The translations under genes and the position numbers were made by a program. The notes beneath the pieces are model-generated. The model saw nothing but the letters and a program-made list of their open reading frames with translations. It made no database searches and was not told the DNA's origin. A stretch of DNA of 64,000 nucleotides from Sphaerolaimus hirsutus (lineage: Eukaryota > Nematoda > Chromadorea > Monhysterida > Sphaerolaimidae): positions 19,371,147 to 19,435,146 of the forward strand of contig OZ038457.1 of assembly GCA_964036195.1 (NCBI GenBank), written 5' to 3'. Below, in pieces: positions 31,901 to 44,400 of this stretch; the first letter of the stretch is position 1, and each line of letters starts with the position of its first letter.

Positions 31901-34900
31901 GAGACGCCTGCAGATGCTGGTTGGTTTTTGGGTTGACGTAGGCCTCCTAGTCATGTAAACCCGCTGATCATGTTATTGTACCCGCTTGTGCTGGTCATGT
32001 TATTCTACCCACCAGGGACGTATCCATGATTTTTGAGCGGGGGGGGCTTGTTTACGGAGGCCGGCGAGGGGGGGCTCAGCCCCCCCCCTAAAATTTTAGC
32101 TACATAGTGGCAGAATGGCGCCATGGCGCTGGCGCCATTAGTAGACGCCACGCCATGGCGCCATTGGCGTTGGCGCCAGCGCCATAGAACGCTGTATATG
32201 TATGTAAATATACAAACAAAACAGCAAAAAGCACAACATTGAGTGTATTTATAGCGATTTGCGGCCACACGGAGCAAATCTGATGCTAATAACTTATGTA
32301 TGGTGAAGAATGCGCGCTTGCGCGCAAAAATTTTTTCGCTGACGTTAAAAAAGTCGCATTTTCCGGTCACTTTTTGGTCTCGCCCCGGGAAGGGGGGGCT
32401 GCAGCCCCCCCCCCCCCCCGCCCCCCCCCTGGATACGGCCCTGCTACCCACTAGTCATAGGGTTGCAGACGGTACGGCCTTGCGGTAAACCGTACGGTAC
32501 AGTAAATTTTCTATTCTGCGGTAAACGGTACGGTACGGTAAATTTTTAATTTTGTGGTAAACGGTACGGTACGGTAAATCTGAAAAGTGCGGTACGCGGT
32601 ACGGTACAGTACGGTAAATTTCCGACTGTCAGAAATGTCTCAATGCCGGACTGCAGACAACTTTTACTTGACTTTTAACTGCATAAATTGACACCAAATT
32701 GAATTACACAATTTGATAAATAAACTTAAGAACACAATAACAGTAAGATGACATAAAATTACATTACCCACAATGTAGGGGCTCAATATATAGGCTTATT
32801 CAAGGTGTAGAAGGCAGAAAAGGGAGAAAAAAATTGCTAAAATTTGGTGAAAAATTGTTAAGTAGGTGAAATTCACACCTTAGAGCATGTTGAAGCACAT
32901 GGCTTGATTTTATAAAGATATTATACTTATGTAAATCATGACTTATAGCAATATTGCGTGCAGAAATTGACGGTTTTCAAATCAGGAAAACAATGTTGGG
33001 AAATTAGCGCGCTTTTCAGATTTTAAAAAATTTTCAGAACGCCACATTAATTGTCATCAATAAGTTGGCATATTTAAGGTCAATCTGAGTAAAATTTCCC
33101 GCATTTTCTGCGGTAAATGAGTGCGGTACGCGGTACGGTATGGTAAATTTTGGATAATGCGGTACGCGGTACGGTACGGTAAATTTCTAAAAGTGCGGTA
33201 AACGGTACGGTACAGTACGGTAAATTTCCCAAAAATGCGGTACGGTACAGTAAATTCAGCCACGCTACGGCAACGATTGATGTCCATTCTTGATTTTATA
33301 GCGCCCCCGATTTCTGATAGGAGTCCCTTTTGGCGAAATTTTTGCAGTAATGTAAAATTCATTTATTAAATACTACCGAAAGGCCAGCTGGTGAAAAGTT
33401 AAATAGTTTACTGCAGAACTATTATCCATCATCCCAAAATCTCCAACCCCCTCCCCCCCCCCTAGCACGTGCACCAAGTGCTCATGGGCCGGGACGACGG
33501 CGTGCTCGTGAACCGGTCCGCCGTGCTGCTTGCCGCCCTGGACCACCGCCGCACAGAAGACCTCCCCAGGGAGGAGCTCGCCCCCGCGCTAGACATGCGG
33601 CGAGCTTTTGAACCGGGTGGGTGGAGTTTGGTGGTTAGATGTTGGATGTGTTTGAGGCTCGAAAAATGGGGTTTAAGTGTGAATTTGGAATGGGATTCAA
33701 GAGTGTTTTCGGACGTCACTGACGCGGCCTAAAGAACAAATTTCTGAGTGTTTCTTATTCTTTCTTTCAAAAATCCGTTCTCAGTTGTAAGCTTTGTCCC
33801 GAATTTAAAAGACTGAGTCACTTATTCATTCGATTGCAGGATTTTGCCCCCCCCCCCCCGCCCTTGGAGACCCCTGTTCGATTGGTATAGTAAAAATACA
33901 CGAGTACAAATGAAAATTCGAAAGAAAATTTATAATAAGTTATTTACGAGCACTGTACATTCACACCCAGACTGCAGCCTGACGAACAGCAAGTTCTGCG
34001 ACCTGCCCTACTACCTGCCGGTGACGCGCATACTGCCGCCGCGCGAGTTCCGCTGGGTTCCCACGGCCGCGCCGCCCGACGTCGTGTCGCCGCTGCAGCT
34101 GCAGTTGATGCGACGCAAACTGCTGCCTGATGGCGCGGTCAATTTGACGCTGCATGTGGAGGGTGCGTCGCTTTTGGTGCTGTTTTGTGTCGTTTTTTTC
34201 TGGGATTTTTTGGTGGTCGAAGGGTGAAGATTTTTTGAGGAGCAAAACTTTTATATTTATACGCTATGGCTCAATAAGTGATGAAAAAAAACGTTTTTTC
34301 AATGACCCGTGTTGAGTGATGGAAAGACGCCAGAAAAAAGGGCGCCAGGCGCCATGGGCGCCATGGCGCCATTCGGAAAGTGGGCGCCAAGCGCCAAGGG
34401 CGCCACAGAAAAAGGGCGCCAGGCGCCAAGGGCGCCATGGCGCCATTCGGAAAGTGGGCGCCAAGCGCCAAGGGCGCCACAGAAAAACAGCGCCAGGCGC
34501 CATGGCGCCATTCGGAAAGTGGGCGCCAGGCGCCACGGAAAGAGGGCGCCAAGCGCCAAGGGCGCCATGGCGCCATTTGAAAAATAGGGCCCCAGGCGCC
34601 AAGGGCGCCAGTATAAATAGGTGCGTACAAAACCCTGTGTGTGCTAAAAATGCTTCTACAGCACTTTAGAACATGCATTTACGTCTTAATTCACGTTCTC
34701 CAGGATTTAATTAACAAAAACAAGACTAGAAACAGAATATTTTTATATAAAATCCACATGACAAATTCAAACACAATGGAAATTGTCATTAGACAACAAT
34801 CCATTCACTTCAAATAGACTTTTTCAATCAATGTTCCCTTGAAATAGACAAAAACGGAATTGCAACGATTTGAATCCATTGATTTATGATTTTGCAAGTT

Positions 34901-36682
34901 CGATGGTCCATCATTCTCGTCTTCTGATCGGTCAGGCACATCTTATGAACCATTCGACGAACGATTCCTACCCACTCAAACACTTTGTCCATTTTTCTGG
35001 CGAATTTAGATCATCCACGCATGCGTCGTTCATTTTTTTCATTTATACAACGCTCACCTTGAAACCCTGCTGGCGCCTTTTTGGCGCCCTTTTAAAGCAG
35101 GGCGCCAGGCGCCACGGAAAAAGGGCGCCTAGCGCTAAGGGCGCCATGGCGCCTTTCAGAATGTGGGCGCCAGGCGCCAAAGGCGCCACAGAAAAAGGGC
35201 GCCAAGCGCCAATGGCGCCATGGCGCGGCGCCCTTTGGCGCCCTCAAATGGCGCCAGCGCCATGGCGCCATTCCATCACTACCCGTGTTTTAAAAAAACG
35301 GGTTTTTAATCTTTGAAAAACCCGGCCATCCCTCAGCTCAATTATGGCAAGGGCCCATTCCGCATCAAAAACCATTCCGCACATGTGCCCATCCCGCAAA
35401 TTATGTGACCCATCCCGCAAATGTGCCCATCCCGCAAGTTGCATCACCTGTGTGCGGGATGGGCACATTTGCGGGATGGTCAAAAATGCGGAATGGGCTT
35501 TTTTGCGGAATGCTACACTGTCCTCAATTATTAGGCAACGTTTAAAATTGTCATTTATTAAATTTTCTAGAAAATTTGACACTTCATCTAAAACAATCGT
35601 TAAAATTTATCACTTGACATCACCTCCGACAACTTGACAAGAATCCCCACACCCCATCTTAGGCGCCGACCACCTGGGCGTGCAAATCACCGCGCAGTCG
35701 GGCTGGCGCCTGGTGGGCTGGTCGTTCCCCGGCCCGCCCTTCTACCCCACCAAGACCAGCTTCGTGTACCTCGCCTACGGCATGCCGCACGTGCATCCGG
35801 AAACCGCCGCGCCCATGTCCAATTGGACGTTTTCGCTGCTCATGAGGGTTAGTTAGGTGCAGGTTGGCAGTGTGCCAGTGTTTGATTCTGTTTTGCGTGG
35901 GATTCGATTGAAAACGGTCTTGGTAATGGTGGTATCGATATCGACGATATGTTGCGACTTCCCTGTTACGATCTCGGTCTCGACTTTTTCTCATAGTCTT
36001 GGTCTAGGAAAAAACTTTTAGACTGGTCTATGAGTTTCTAGACTACAGAGAATGTCAGTGTAGTGGATGTATTTAGACTGTAGTGAATAATCTACCTCAC
36101 CCAATACCCACCATAAATTATGCATTTTTCATCGACATTACCTAGTTAGGGCATAGTTTTTTGACATAGGCATAGTGATGGCAAAGTTTTTTGGTCATAG
36201 GAGTTGAATATTCGTATAGAAAGAAGTGTGCAGTCTGCAGACTACCGTATTTCCTCGAAATACCGCCCTCGTTTAACCCCCCCCCCCTTCAAAAACTTTC
36301 TGAAAAAAACGCGGGGTATTTCAAGGAAATACGGTATACTAAACCGCTCCTCCGAAGATACCTAGATTTTTTGCCTTTTTTAGGTGACTGCTTTTTTAAG
36401 CTGTAGACTCAACAACTGCAGCAGACACATGTACACTCTACAACGCACGCCAACTCTGACCCCTTGCAGCCGAGCGACACGCCCCCCTCCAAGCCGTCGA
36501 CCGACGGCAAGTCAGTGCTGGTGGGCGTGGCCTCGCACCAGCTGCACGGCGAGCGCAGCCAGTCGCCCGTGCTCGAGCCCATCGTGGACACGATCAGGCG
36601 GCGCAGATTGGACCCAGAGCAGTGGCGCTGGGCCATCACGCCCGGCGCGTGGAATGCTCAGTTTTATAGCGCCTATTTTTAG
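22945..36682 (+). CDS. ERMP1: Endoplasmic reticulum metallopeptidase 1, 17 exons, complete
   Basis: Exons: 22945-23066, 23440-23710, 25858-26005, 27363-27555, 27962-28105, 28584-28681, 28958-29125, 29587-29804, 30057-30233, 30531-30693, 30778-30868, 30933-31029, 31764-31919, 33466-33616, 33971-34162, 35663-35847, 36470-36682; 2787 nt, 928 residues (human 904). M28 zinc aminopeptidase-type domain in the ER. Seen: cytosolic N-terminus, signal anchor [15 protein letters not shown] near residue 55, catalytic-domain motifs ANCHFD (187-192), GASDDGVS with zinc-bridging Asp, NGAEEN (233-238), INLEACG with Glu263, and YHTEFD with His339. Several membrane helices follow (about residues 385-680), then a lumenal tail with conserved LPYYLPV and ending FYSAYF. 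All junctions are in phase. Its start is 215 bp from the HDAC3 stop. Confidence 0.96.
23787..24189. mobile_element. TA-flanked CCGTATTTCC element
   Basis: Inverted ends CCGTATTTCCTCGAAATACC with TA on both sides; iterated TCGAAATACCCCC near both ends; the centre (GTGTATAGAGAACGTAAATG) is shared with the element at 21953-22388. In ERMP1 intron 2. Confidence 0.8.
24370..25716. mobile_element. TAGTGATGGAA element, GGCGCCA ends, ORF remnant; contains a nested element
   Basis: 1347 bp between inverted ends TAGTGATGGAAAAGCGCC and GGCGCCATTCCATCACTA, with an exact 8-bp repeat GACATCAG on both sides (24362-24369, 25717-25724). Between the GGCGCC-rich ends is a unique middle, homologous to the middles of the copies at 34314 and 52349, with a decayed minus-strand frame near 24606-24850 (start MDEVV, then [17 protein letters not shown]). 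A second element (24863-25470) is inserted in this middle. hAT-type by target-site length. In ERMP1 intron 2. Confidence 0.87.
24863..25470. mobile_element. TAGGGTTCAAACG element with GGGATC core
   Basis: 608 bp, inverted ends TAGGGTTCAAACGGGAT and ATCCCGTTTGAACCCTA, exact 8-bp repeat TCCACAGA (24855-24862, 25471-25478). Long runs of GGGATCGGGATC lie on both sides of a unique centre that is shared with the copy at 43170-43607 (ATGCCAGAAAAGTGG). It is nested in the GGCGCC element at 24370-25716. Confidence 0.9.
26467..26686. mobile_element. TAGGGTTCAAACG element, short GGGATC core
   Basis: 220 bp, ends TAGGGTTCACACGGGATTGA and GGGATCCCGTTTGGACCTTA, flanks TCTACTTG/TTTACTTG (7 of 8). It is almost entirely GGGATC iterations with no unique centre. 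In ERMP1 intron 3. Confidence 0.82.
26769..27214. mobile_element. CAGGGACGTAGCC-family element
   Basis: 446 bp, left end CAAGGACGTAGCCAGGGGGG, right end complement CAGGGACGTAGCCAGGATTT, exact 8-bp repeat AACAGGGT (26761-26768, 27215-27222). The interior has long G and C runs, the GCGCGCAAGCGCGC palindrome and a GGCGCCATGGCG block shared with the TAGTGATGG family. hAT-type. In ERMP1 intron 3. Confidence 0.87.
31208..31646. mobile_element. CAGTGGCGTAGCC element
   Basis: 439 bp, ends CAGTGGCGTAGCCAGG and its inverse, exact 8-bp repeat AATTATGA (31200-31207, 31647-31654). Same interior order as 26769-27214: G-run, GCGCGCAAGCGCGC, GGCGCCA block, C-run. In ERMP1 intron 12. Confidence 0.87.
32013..32443. 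mobile_element. CAGGGACGTATCC element, opposite orientation
   Basis: 431 bp, left end CAGGGACGTATCCATGATTT, right end GGATACGGCCCTG, exact 8-bp repeat CTACCCAC (32005-32012, 32444-32451). Interior blocks are reversed relative to 31208-31646. In ERMP1 intron 13. Confidence 0.85.
32456..33260. repeat. Iterated GCGGTACGGTA foldback repeat
   Basis: Begins TAGGGTTGCAGACGGTACGG and runs as degenerate GGTAAACGGTACGGTA units, an AT-rich centre that includes a CAGGGGTCTCC-type fragment (32775-32880), then GCGGTACGGTA units again to about 33260. I cannot find the expected inverted right end. In ERMP1 intron 13. Confidence 0.6.
34314..35281. mobile_element. TAGTGATGGAA element, GGCGCCA ends, full middle
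   Basis: 968 bp, right end CCATTCCATCACTA, left end (T)GAGTGATGGAA, 8-bp repeat CCCGTGTT (34306-34313, 35282-35289). GGCGCCAAGCGCC runs flank a middle that matches 24540-24860 and the complement of 52560-52900. In ERMP1 intron 15. Confidence 0.85.
35352..35498. repeat. Foldback with CCCATCCCGCAAAT iterations
   Basis: Left half carries GCCCATTCCGCAT, CCATTCCGCACATGTG and three CCCATCCCGCAA(A/G) units; the right half is their inverse, ending ATGCGGAATGGGC. The hairpin could be near-perfect over about 60 bp per arm. In ERMP1 intron 15. Confidence 0.7.
36245..36334. mobile_element. TA-flanked CCGTATTTCC element, minimal
   Basis: 90 bp with inverted ends CCGTATTTCCTCGAAATACC and GGTATTTCAAGGAAATACGG, TA on both sides, and only a poly-C centre. 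In ERMP1 intron 16. Confidence 0.7.
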
Positions 36683-38439
36683 GGGGGGTTGTGAGGCGGG
36701 TGGGTGTTGATTAGGAGACTTTGAGAACGCGGCTTGTAGTTTACTGTCAATTGCTTGTAACAAGAATCAAAAGTTTGTGAACAAGGTGTCTTCCTTCTGT
36801 AACTGTCCACAATCTAAATATGCACACAATGTATTTTGGTTTTCTCGCAACTGTAATTTTGTTGTTCGTGTATTCAGTGCTCTTTATTTATTTTTTATGC
36901 ATTCTACGAAGATCCTGTGCCTGTAGACTTGTAAACACGCTCGACATGTAGGTAAAATATAGCCCCCATTAGAGACCCCTTCAACTTTTCTACATGTCAA
37001 GCGGGTTTACATGTCTTAATGAGCCTACGTCCCTTTCAATACGCTGTCCCGTATACATAACTGTATGTGTCAATAAGAGGTTACTGATTCAGTACATGTC
37101 TAGCGGCACTGATGAAAGTATTTATTCGATCAATATTTGTTCTAGTACTGGCAAATTAGTTTTTTCGTGTATTTAAATTTTTTTAAGTGTTTTATCTTTG
37201 TATTGTTTTTTTTTCTAACATTTGCTTTTGCCGAGTCATTCCGTCGAGCATTCTTAGTTGTTGTGACGCTGGCATTTTGCCAGCATTTTTGTTCGTGATT
37301 ACCTACCCTTTAGGTGTTTCATACTCATTTGTGATCATAAATATCAATATTCACATATGATATGATACTTAACTCAGGTCCAAATTCCGCAACTGAACAA
37401 GTGACAATAAAAATGATAAGTGGTATCAAAAGTTATAAGTGACAGGTAAAAGTGTAAGTGATATTTAGGTGAAATTCTAAATAACAATACTGTCACTTTT
37501 AATTGTATTTATGTGTTGTGTGACATAGCACTCACAAATTTAACTTACCTTATTTACCTTCTAGCACTTTAGCACTTCTCATGTCACTTGTACATTTGCG
37601 GGATTAGTCATAACAGTCTGCAGTTGCCAACAACTTCCCGCATCTTGAAATCTGGTGGCATTTCAATACAGCATCATGTGACAAGTCAGTGTCTCTGATG
37701 ATAATTGTTGCCTTCTGTTCTATTTGTGCTTTGTGCGCTTACTTATTGATATTTAAATATCTAGCCATCCATTTATTTCCACTACTTAAAATAGTGAATT
37801 TCCAGTGATTAAATTTTTTTGCTAAATAGTTAATACACAATTCTATGTAAATATTTATACAGATGTAAATCCATTCTACACATTGCTCTACAAATTTTCA
37901 AGTTTCGATTTTGCTAATAAATTTCCAGAAATGTAATGTTTGACGTTCGTGGTATGCTCCGTCACGCAATCAAACACGGGTTCATTTCCACCAGTTACTT
38001 TCCTGGCGTAAATTATACTGACTGAAGTTACAGTCTAATTCCATATCCAATCTGAATCGAGAAGCAATTTTAAACATAACAAAATTTGACAACATTTTTT
38101 GCCAACACAGTGAAATGAGTGCAAAATTCATGATGTCACTGAATTCATAAAAAAAATTTTAAAATTCACTGTAAAGCGTTTGGTTCTATCTGCATGCATA
38201 CATACACTGCGTTCATAAATAAATACATAATCCCCCATCCCATGCTGCCATTTTGTTTTTTTTGGTGTTACTCCAGGGGGGGGGGGGTTTCGGTTGCGCG
38301 GAAGTTTCGGCTACCCCAACCCCAAATATCATTTTGATTAGCGGACCCCAGCGCACCCTCATTCCAAGAATCGCGTTTCCCGAAAACAATAACCCGCCAA
38401 TGAACCTCGACCACAGGCGCTGAAATACATAATTCGGTA
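36683..38439. other. ERMP1-SMG8 intergenic spacer
   Basis: About 1.76 kb, AT-rich. It contains a possible foldback at about 37381-37610 (inverted CCGCAAxTGxACAAGTGAC ends, interior AAGTGATAAGTG-like units) and candidate AATAAA signals. No coding exon recognised. Confidence 0.5.
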
Positions 38440-41400
38440 ATGAGGTGCGTGTTGGCCGAGGAGCTGCGCACCTGGCTCGACACCTGCCTTTCACATCAGT
38501 CAGTGTCCTTTGTGCACGCTATGGTTGCAGGGGTCTCCAGTATTTTGACCTCCTCCCCCACCCCCGACATAAAATTGCTATTTTTGAGTTAACAATAGAC
38601 CGATGAAAATTTGCGATTTTGATGCAAAATGTCAGAAATCTTACCGCATAGATACCACATCCCCTCGAAATACCCCCTCCCATCGCGCCCTCCCCCCCTC
38701 AAAATCTACACTATGAAAAAATAACCCCCTGGGGTATTTTGAGGAGATACGGTAGATGGCTGGGCTATTTGGGGGAGGTCTCCCCATCGGAGACCCCTAA
38801 CTGTCACCCCCTTTCATCCATCCATTTCCGCAGTGCTTCGTTCGGCTCGACGCGCGTGTGCGTGGTGTCTGTGCTGGGCGCCAGGTGCGGCCAGTCGGCC
38901 GACAGACTCAACGAGCTGCTCGAGCGCACCGTGTTCGCCGGCGAGCACCAGTTGCAGTCGGATTTGAAGGTTCGGTTTTGTGATCGGTGTGTTTAGAGTT
39001 AGAATATGGCCTCCTGGTAGCTCGGTCGGTTAGAGCATTCGCACGCACAGTGAAAGGTCCCGTGTTCGAGTCCCGGGCCGGGAATAAAACATTTTGTACT
39101 ATTTATTTTGTTTGATGAAAAATACTGTATTCTCTAAGAATGGAGATGAAAATTAGAATTTTTCAATTTTATCAAATATATTTACGTTTTAACTGTTTGA
39201 ATATCAGTTATACTCGAATCGGGATGGTGGAATGGTCATTCTAGTGTTAGATCTGGGTTAGATGTTTCACCCGACATTAGAAATTTGTAAATTCGGACAG
39301 AAAAATCCGAATACGATGTGAACATATTTCTGGAAAATTCCCATTGCTTCTCCACACATATTACTAACACGCTGTTTATGCAACACATTCAGCTGGAAGC
39401 ATTTTTCGATGAGACCCAAAATACCGTGTTCCTGTTAATCACTGGCACTTCATTGTCGCTGCCCAGAGTTGGCACAACGCCAAGTGCAGAGACCGACGAC
39501 GACAAATCTCCAGCAAATGTGGACGAAATCGTGGCCAATGCGACAGCGCATGATCTCCAAGTATGTTTGCATATCCTAAATGGCCTGCCTGCATTGAGTG
39601 CACGCGTGTGGCGCTCAGGTGACGCTCTTCGTTCTGCTGGTGTCGCATGTGGTGCTGGTGGTCGAGCCCGTGTGCAGGTTCGATTTGAGCATCTGCCGCT
39701 CGCTGCGAATCCTCAATTCACTTAGGTGTGTTAATTAATTATTTATGGTAGATGTAGGTAATTTAAAGGTCGATTGTAAAAACAATGTCACTACAGGCGC
39801 GCCCAGGACACAGTTATAGCATCAGCGCTGGCACACTGCCAAGAACAGGGTGCATCCATTTCAGAGCAGTGGCTCAAACACGGCCGTCTGTGCGCACCAC
39901 GTATCCTTTTCTACTTTGATCGATGCCCCATTCGTGCAGAGTTGGGTTATGCCAAACGACGTGATCTGTTGGATAAACTGGCCAGGTGCCTGTCCCAGAC
40001 CCTGTAAAATGTCAAACGTCATGCAAAGTGTCAAAAAGTATGTAAAATACCTCGCGAATTGGCAACCGAGTTGCCATTTTTCAGGGTATTTTACATGACT
40101 TTTGACACTTTGCATGACATTTGACATTATACAGTGTCTGGGACTACCCCAGGAGCATCGAGTACCAGATCTACGCCGCCTGCAGGAAAAGCAGAGTCGT
40201 CACTAATTTAACGTTCGTTTCCTTGTTGCCTGCGTACATTTTTGGGGTTCTATGTGGTCCTCAATGTCGGGTGATATTATTAAGTGTCCATAGGATGTCC
40301 ACGGGGTGTTTTAGCAATGTCCACCGAAGGCATATTTAGGTATTTACGCCCCATCACACTCCACCAAAGGTGCCACACAACTGGTGTCAACTCGATTTAA
40401 GTTCAATTTAGGTCACAGGACATCCGGATGTCAACTGGTCCAACAGTTTTTCATAAATTTTTAGTTTATGGGCTGTGAACCCATGTTCAAAAGCACATAA
40501 ATTCCTCTTAGACTTTGCTGCAAGTGCACTTGAAAATTGTCCTGAGACCTAAATTGAACTAAAATCGAGTTGACACCGAAACAGTTGACATCCAGCGTGT
40601 GTGGCGCCAAAGACTTTTCCGCACGTGCAGCGAGCAGTCGATCTGCGCAATCCCCGAGCGCGAGCCGTTCGTGGCCGTGGGCGACCCCGCGCAGCCGGCC
40701 GCCTCTGCAGTCGAGTTGCTGCTGCAAAGTCGATTCAATGCCGACGCGCACCCGGCCAAGGACACTGGCGCCGGTTAGGCACGTTCTGGGCCAGGGGTCT
40801 CTTAGGGGGAGGGGGGCTGGGGGGAGGGCTGCTCCCCCCCCCACTAAACCCCTGGTGTGCACGTCAAATAGCAGTAGACAATCGTAAATTCTTTCTTGCG
40901 CATGCTTATATATTTACATCATTACAAAATAGTTGTCGCTTCAGAAAGTTCCGCTACCGGCTCGGGCGGCGGCGTGCAGTCGTGCGTAACCGTGTGCGCC
41001 CTGCTGCGGCACCACATCGACCAGGCGCACAAGGTCGGCTTCGACGACAACACGGGGCCGGGCCACCCGCCCGCCGCCCACTTCGAGCTGCCCCAGTTGT
41101 CCGCAGTCGTGGCTGCTATGCGGCAATTGCTGGACGCACTGTTGCAGCCTGCGGATGCGGGAAACCCGCGCGTTTCCCGATCCCTGTATGGCACCAGACT
41201 CGCGATTCAGTTTTCGGACGAGTGAGTTTGACCTACGAATAATTTCATTTCCATTTTACTCGTTTTCGGTCATGGCCCTACACACACTAGTTGACAAACG
41301 ATAAACCTGTTGTTTTTTCAACACTTCAGCTTCACTTGCAACATGATTCAACACTTTTGCTTTTGTACGTCGTTCGTCGGCTCGTCATCAAGCTTTGAAT

Positions 41401-44400
41401 TGGGATCGGAACCAGTTGACATTCGGTGTCGTTGGTCAACTAGTGTATGTAATTGTGGGCGATTGTGCTGAAAGAAAGGCGGCGCCGCGGCGCTGTTACA
41501 TGGTTCGGGCACCATGAACCTAGTGAGGTTCCCGTCGTTACACGCATTCGTTGTGCGCAGACGCTGCAAGCAGTTGGTGCCGGCCGCGTGCCGCGTCTAC
41601 GAGAAGGACCTGCCCGCCTACTACCCCGCCCTGACGCACATGCTCAAAGTTGGCTATCCTAGTTTGAGTTTTAACAACATAACACGCAACACTACGTGCC
41701 ACTTCAAGACTCTGAAAAATGTAAAATGTCATGTAAAACTTAATTTGCCATTTTGCAGGGCATTTTACATGACTTTTCACACTTTGCATGACATTTGACA
41801 TTTTACAGGGTCTAGTTCTGCCCCCACATAACGCATCGAACGCGTGTCGCAGCTGAACCAGGCGGCGCAGTACGTCCGGGTGCACACGCGCGGCCCGTCG
41901 GTACGACACGCGCTGGACAAGCTGACGCGCCGCTGCGAGCTCCTGTGGAAGTCGGGCAGGCAGGCGTGCGAGCGGCTCAGCTTGCGCGGCAACAACTGCG
42001 CAAACCCCGTGCATCGGTAGGTGGTGCTTTGAATTGTCAATACGTACATGTGGCAAATGCAATGTGATGCCCGCAGAGGTCGCACACTTGCCGCATTAAG
42101 TCGGAAATATACATATTGAACCTGACCTATATTATTACCTAATCAATATTTGTATTGCATATTTTCAAATAATATCCGATTTTGGCATGTCATAAAAAGT
42201 GCCATCGAATAGTTAACCCTCAAACCATAATGGTTAAGATAATAAAAATGTGGTCAATGCTCGAAGATTTGTTTTCAAATTTCAAAGAGTTCCCCACAGA
42301 TTTCAACAACGGGTCAGCAGGCCTATTATGCATGTAAACCCATTACGCATCTACATCCATTATAGCCACATTACAAGGTATTATATGGTAAGAAAGGGGG
42401 CGGGTTCCCCACCCCAAACTCCCCAGCTATCTATCTTTACCAGAGGCAAAATTTTTTGGTCACTTTTCCCTGAACAGAACCCACCAAGAAAATTGCCTAG
42501 GTATCTAGCTATCTGGATCGCTTTTGATCTCGCTAAAGTCGCTAATTTTTATACTTTTTTATAGATGTTCACCTTTAAAATGACTAGGTCATGTGTTTTT
42601 ATTGCATATTTACAGCATGCCTGGTATTTATAGTTAAATTCGTCCTGGTTCTAGATGCATAATGGGTTTACATGCGTAATGGCACAGAGCCATTTCAACC
42701 ACAGACACCCTACCAAGCCCTACCCCTCGCAGCACGGAGGAAGAGGACTCAGCGTTGGAGGGGCTCAGCGCCGCCTCGCTGCCCGTCATGCAGCACGACA
42801 GCAACGCGCGCTTCCTCAGCTCGTGCAACTGCGGCAACAAGCAGGCGCTCAGGGTAGACCCCTTCGCGCACCAGGTGGGCCACGTTGTGGTAGAGTCCAG
42901 TGAAGTGACTGCACACCGCGCGCGCGCGTTGGAAGCGTGCCAACGATGTTTAGCTTGGGCTTTTTAGATGAAAATATGAAAAAGTTCATTGTTGTTTTAA
43001 CATCATATTTACATCATAACAATCATATTCAGAACAGTGATTTTTTTACCTTTTTACAAAATCGCAAAATTGGACTATTAATGGCACGCTTCCAACGTGA
43101 GACGTAAATAAGTGCGAGTGCAGAATGTCAAGTCCACCGAGTAAATATACTCATTTCACATGCTGAGTGTAGGGTTCAAACGGGATTGACTTTTCGGGAT
43201 CGGGATCGGGATTGTTTTTTTGAGATTTCGGGATCGGGATTGGCCGGGATTGGGGTCACGGGATCGGGATCGGGATTGGCATTTTTTCGGGATCGGGATT
43301 GCGGTCTTGGGATAGAGATTTTGGCCAATGTTCTGGCATCCACAGTTGTTCATAAAGGTCTCAAAACACTGTTGGATGCCAGAAAAGTGGTATAAAATGG
43401 ACGCTGGGGGATTTCAATCACATTTTTGCATACAAAAATGTCATTTTTCACTTTTTATAATTTCACTAATTTTTCCGGGATCGGGATCCCGGACTTGGGA
43501 GTTTCTCGGGATCGGGATCGGGATTTGAAAATTTTCGGGATCGGGATCGGGACTGCAAAATCCCGGAATTTCACGGGATCCGGGATCGAGATCCCGTTTG
43601 AACCCTAGCTGAGTGTTCACTGTTTATCTTTGATGGTCCCCGACTATCAATTCAATTTGAGATCTATCATATTTCATATGTCTTATAAGACTACGCTGCC
43701 ATTGATCAAGGAATCGTTTTTGGTAGGCAGTGTAAGTTACTGAGTATGCTCAAATGAATCAATGGCGGAGTAAAAATGACCCCTTCCCCACATTGGCAGG
43801 AAGCCAACTACACGTTCTACAGCGGCGACACGTTCACGTGCTGCGCCACGCTCGAGCGTTTCGAGTTGCCCGTTTTCCGCCCGCCGCGAGCAGAAACTCC
43901 CGATGCCAACGATGATGACTTTCCCGCGCTGGGAGTGCAGTCTCGTGCCGCGCTGCAGAAACACGCGACTAGGGTAAGTGTACTGTGTTCGTTGCTGTTA
44001 TCTGTGGAAATCAGGGGTCTCGAATGGGGGGGGGTGTGTGGGGTAACCCCCCCCCCAACCGCTCAGCTACTTATCTATCTATCCCGGAGGCCGCTCAGCT
44101 ATATCTATGTATCCTGATGGCATTATCCCTAATCGAAGTTACCGTATTTGTTCTTATAGAACGGCATACCTCCAATAGAACGCCACCTCCAATAGAACGG
44201 CAGGTTTTGGCACGTTTTTGCGCCCACGAAAACAATAGAACGGCAGCCTCCGATAGAACGGCAGGTAAAGAATAGAACGGCGCTCTTCTATTTGAAGAAA
44301 TACGGTATAACGCTTTTCGTTTTTTGTTCAGTTGAATACCAATCATCAAATATGGGTTGGTTTGGAACGACGTTTATTTTGTGTCGTAGTTGTAGCGTCG

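Noticed and set aside
34264-34678. Open frames rich in Gly-Ala-Arg/Trp over GGCGCC runs
   Set aside because: Six-frame openness caused by iterated GGCGCCA; part of a mobile element.
40601-41242. A 213-aa plus-strand frame overlapping SMG8 exons 7 and 8
   Set aside because: It runs in a different frame from the SMG8 match and crosses intron 7; it is a shadow frame in GC-rich exons.
41454-41560. Use of an acceptor at about 41467 for SMG8 exon 9
   Set aside because: It adds an Arg/Gly-rich stretch absent in SMG8; the acceptor at 41560 joins in phase and restores the RCKQLVP alignment.
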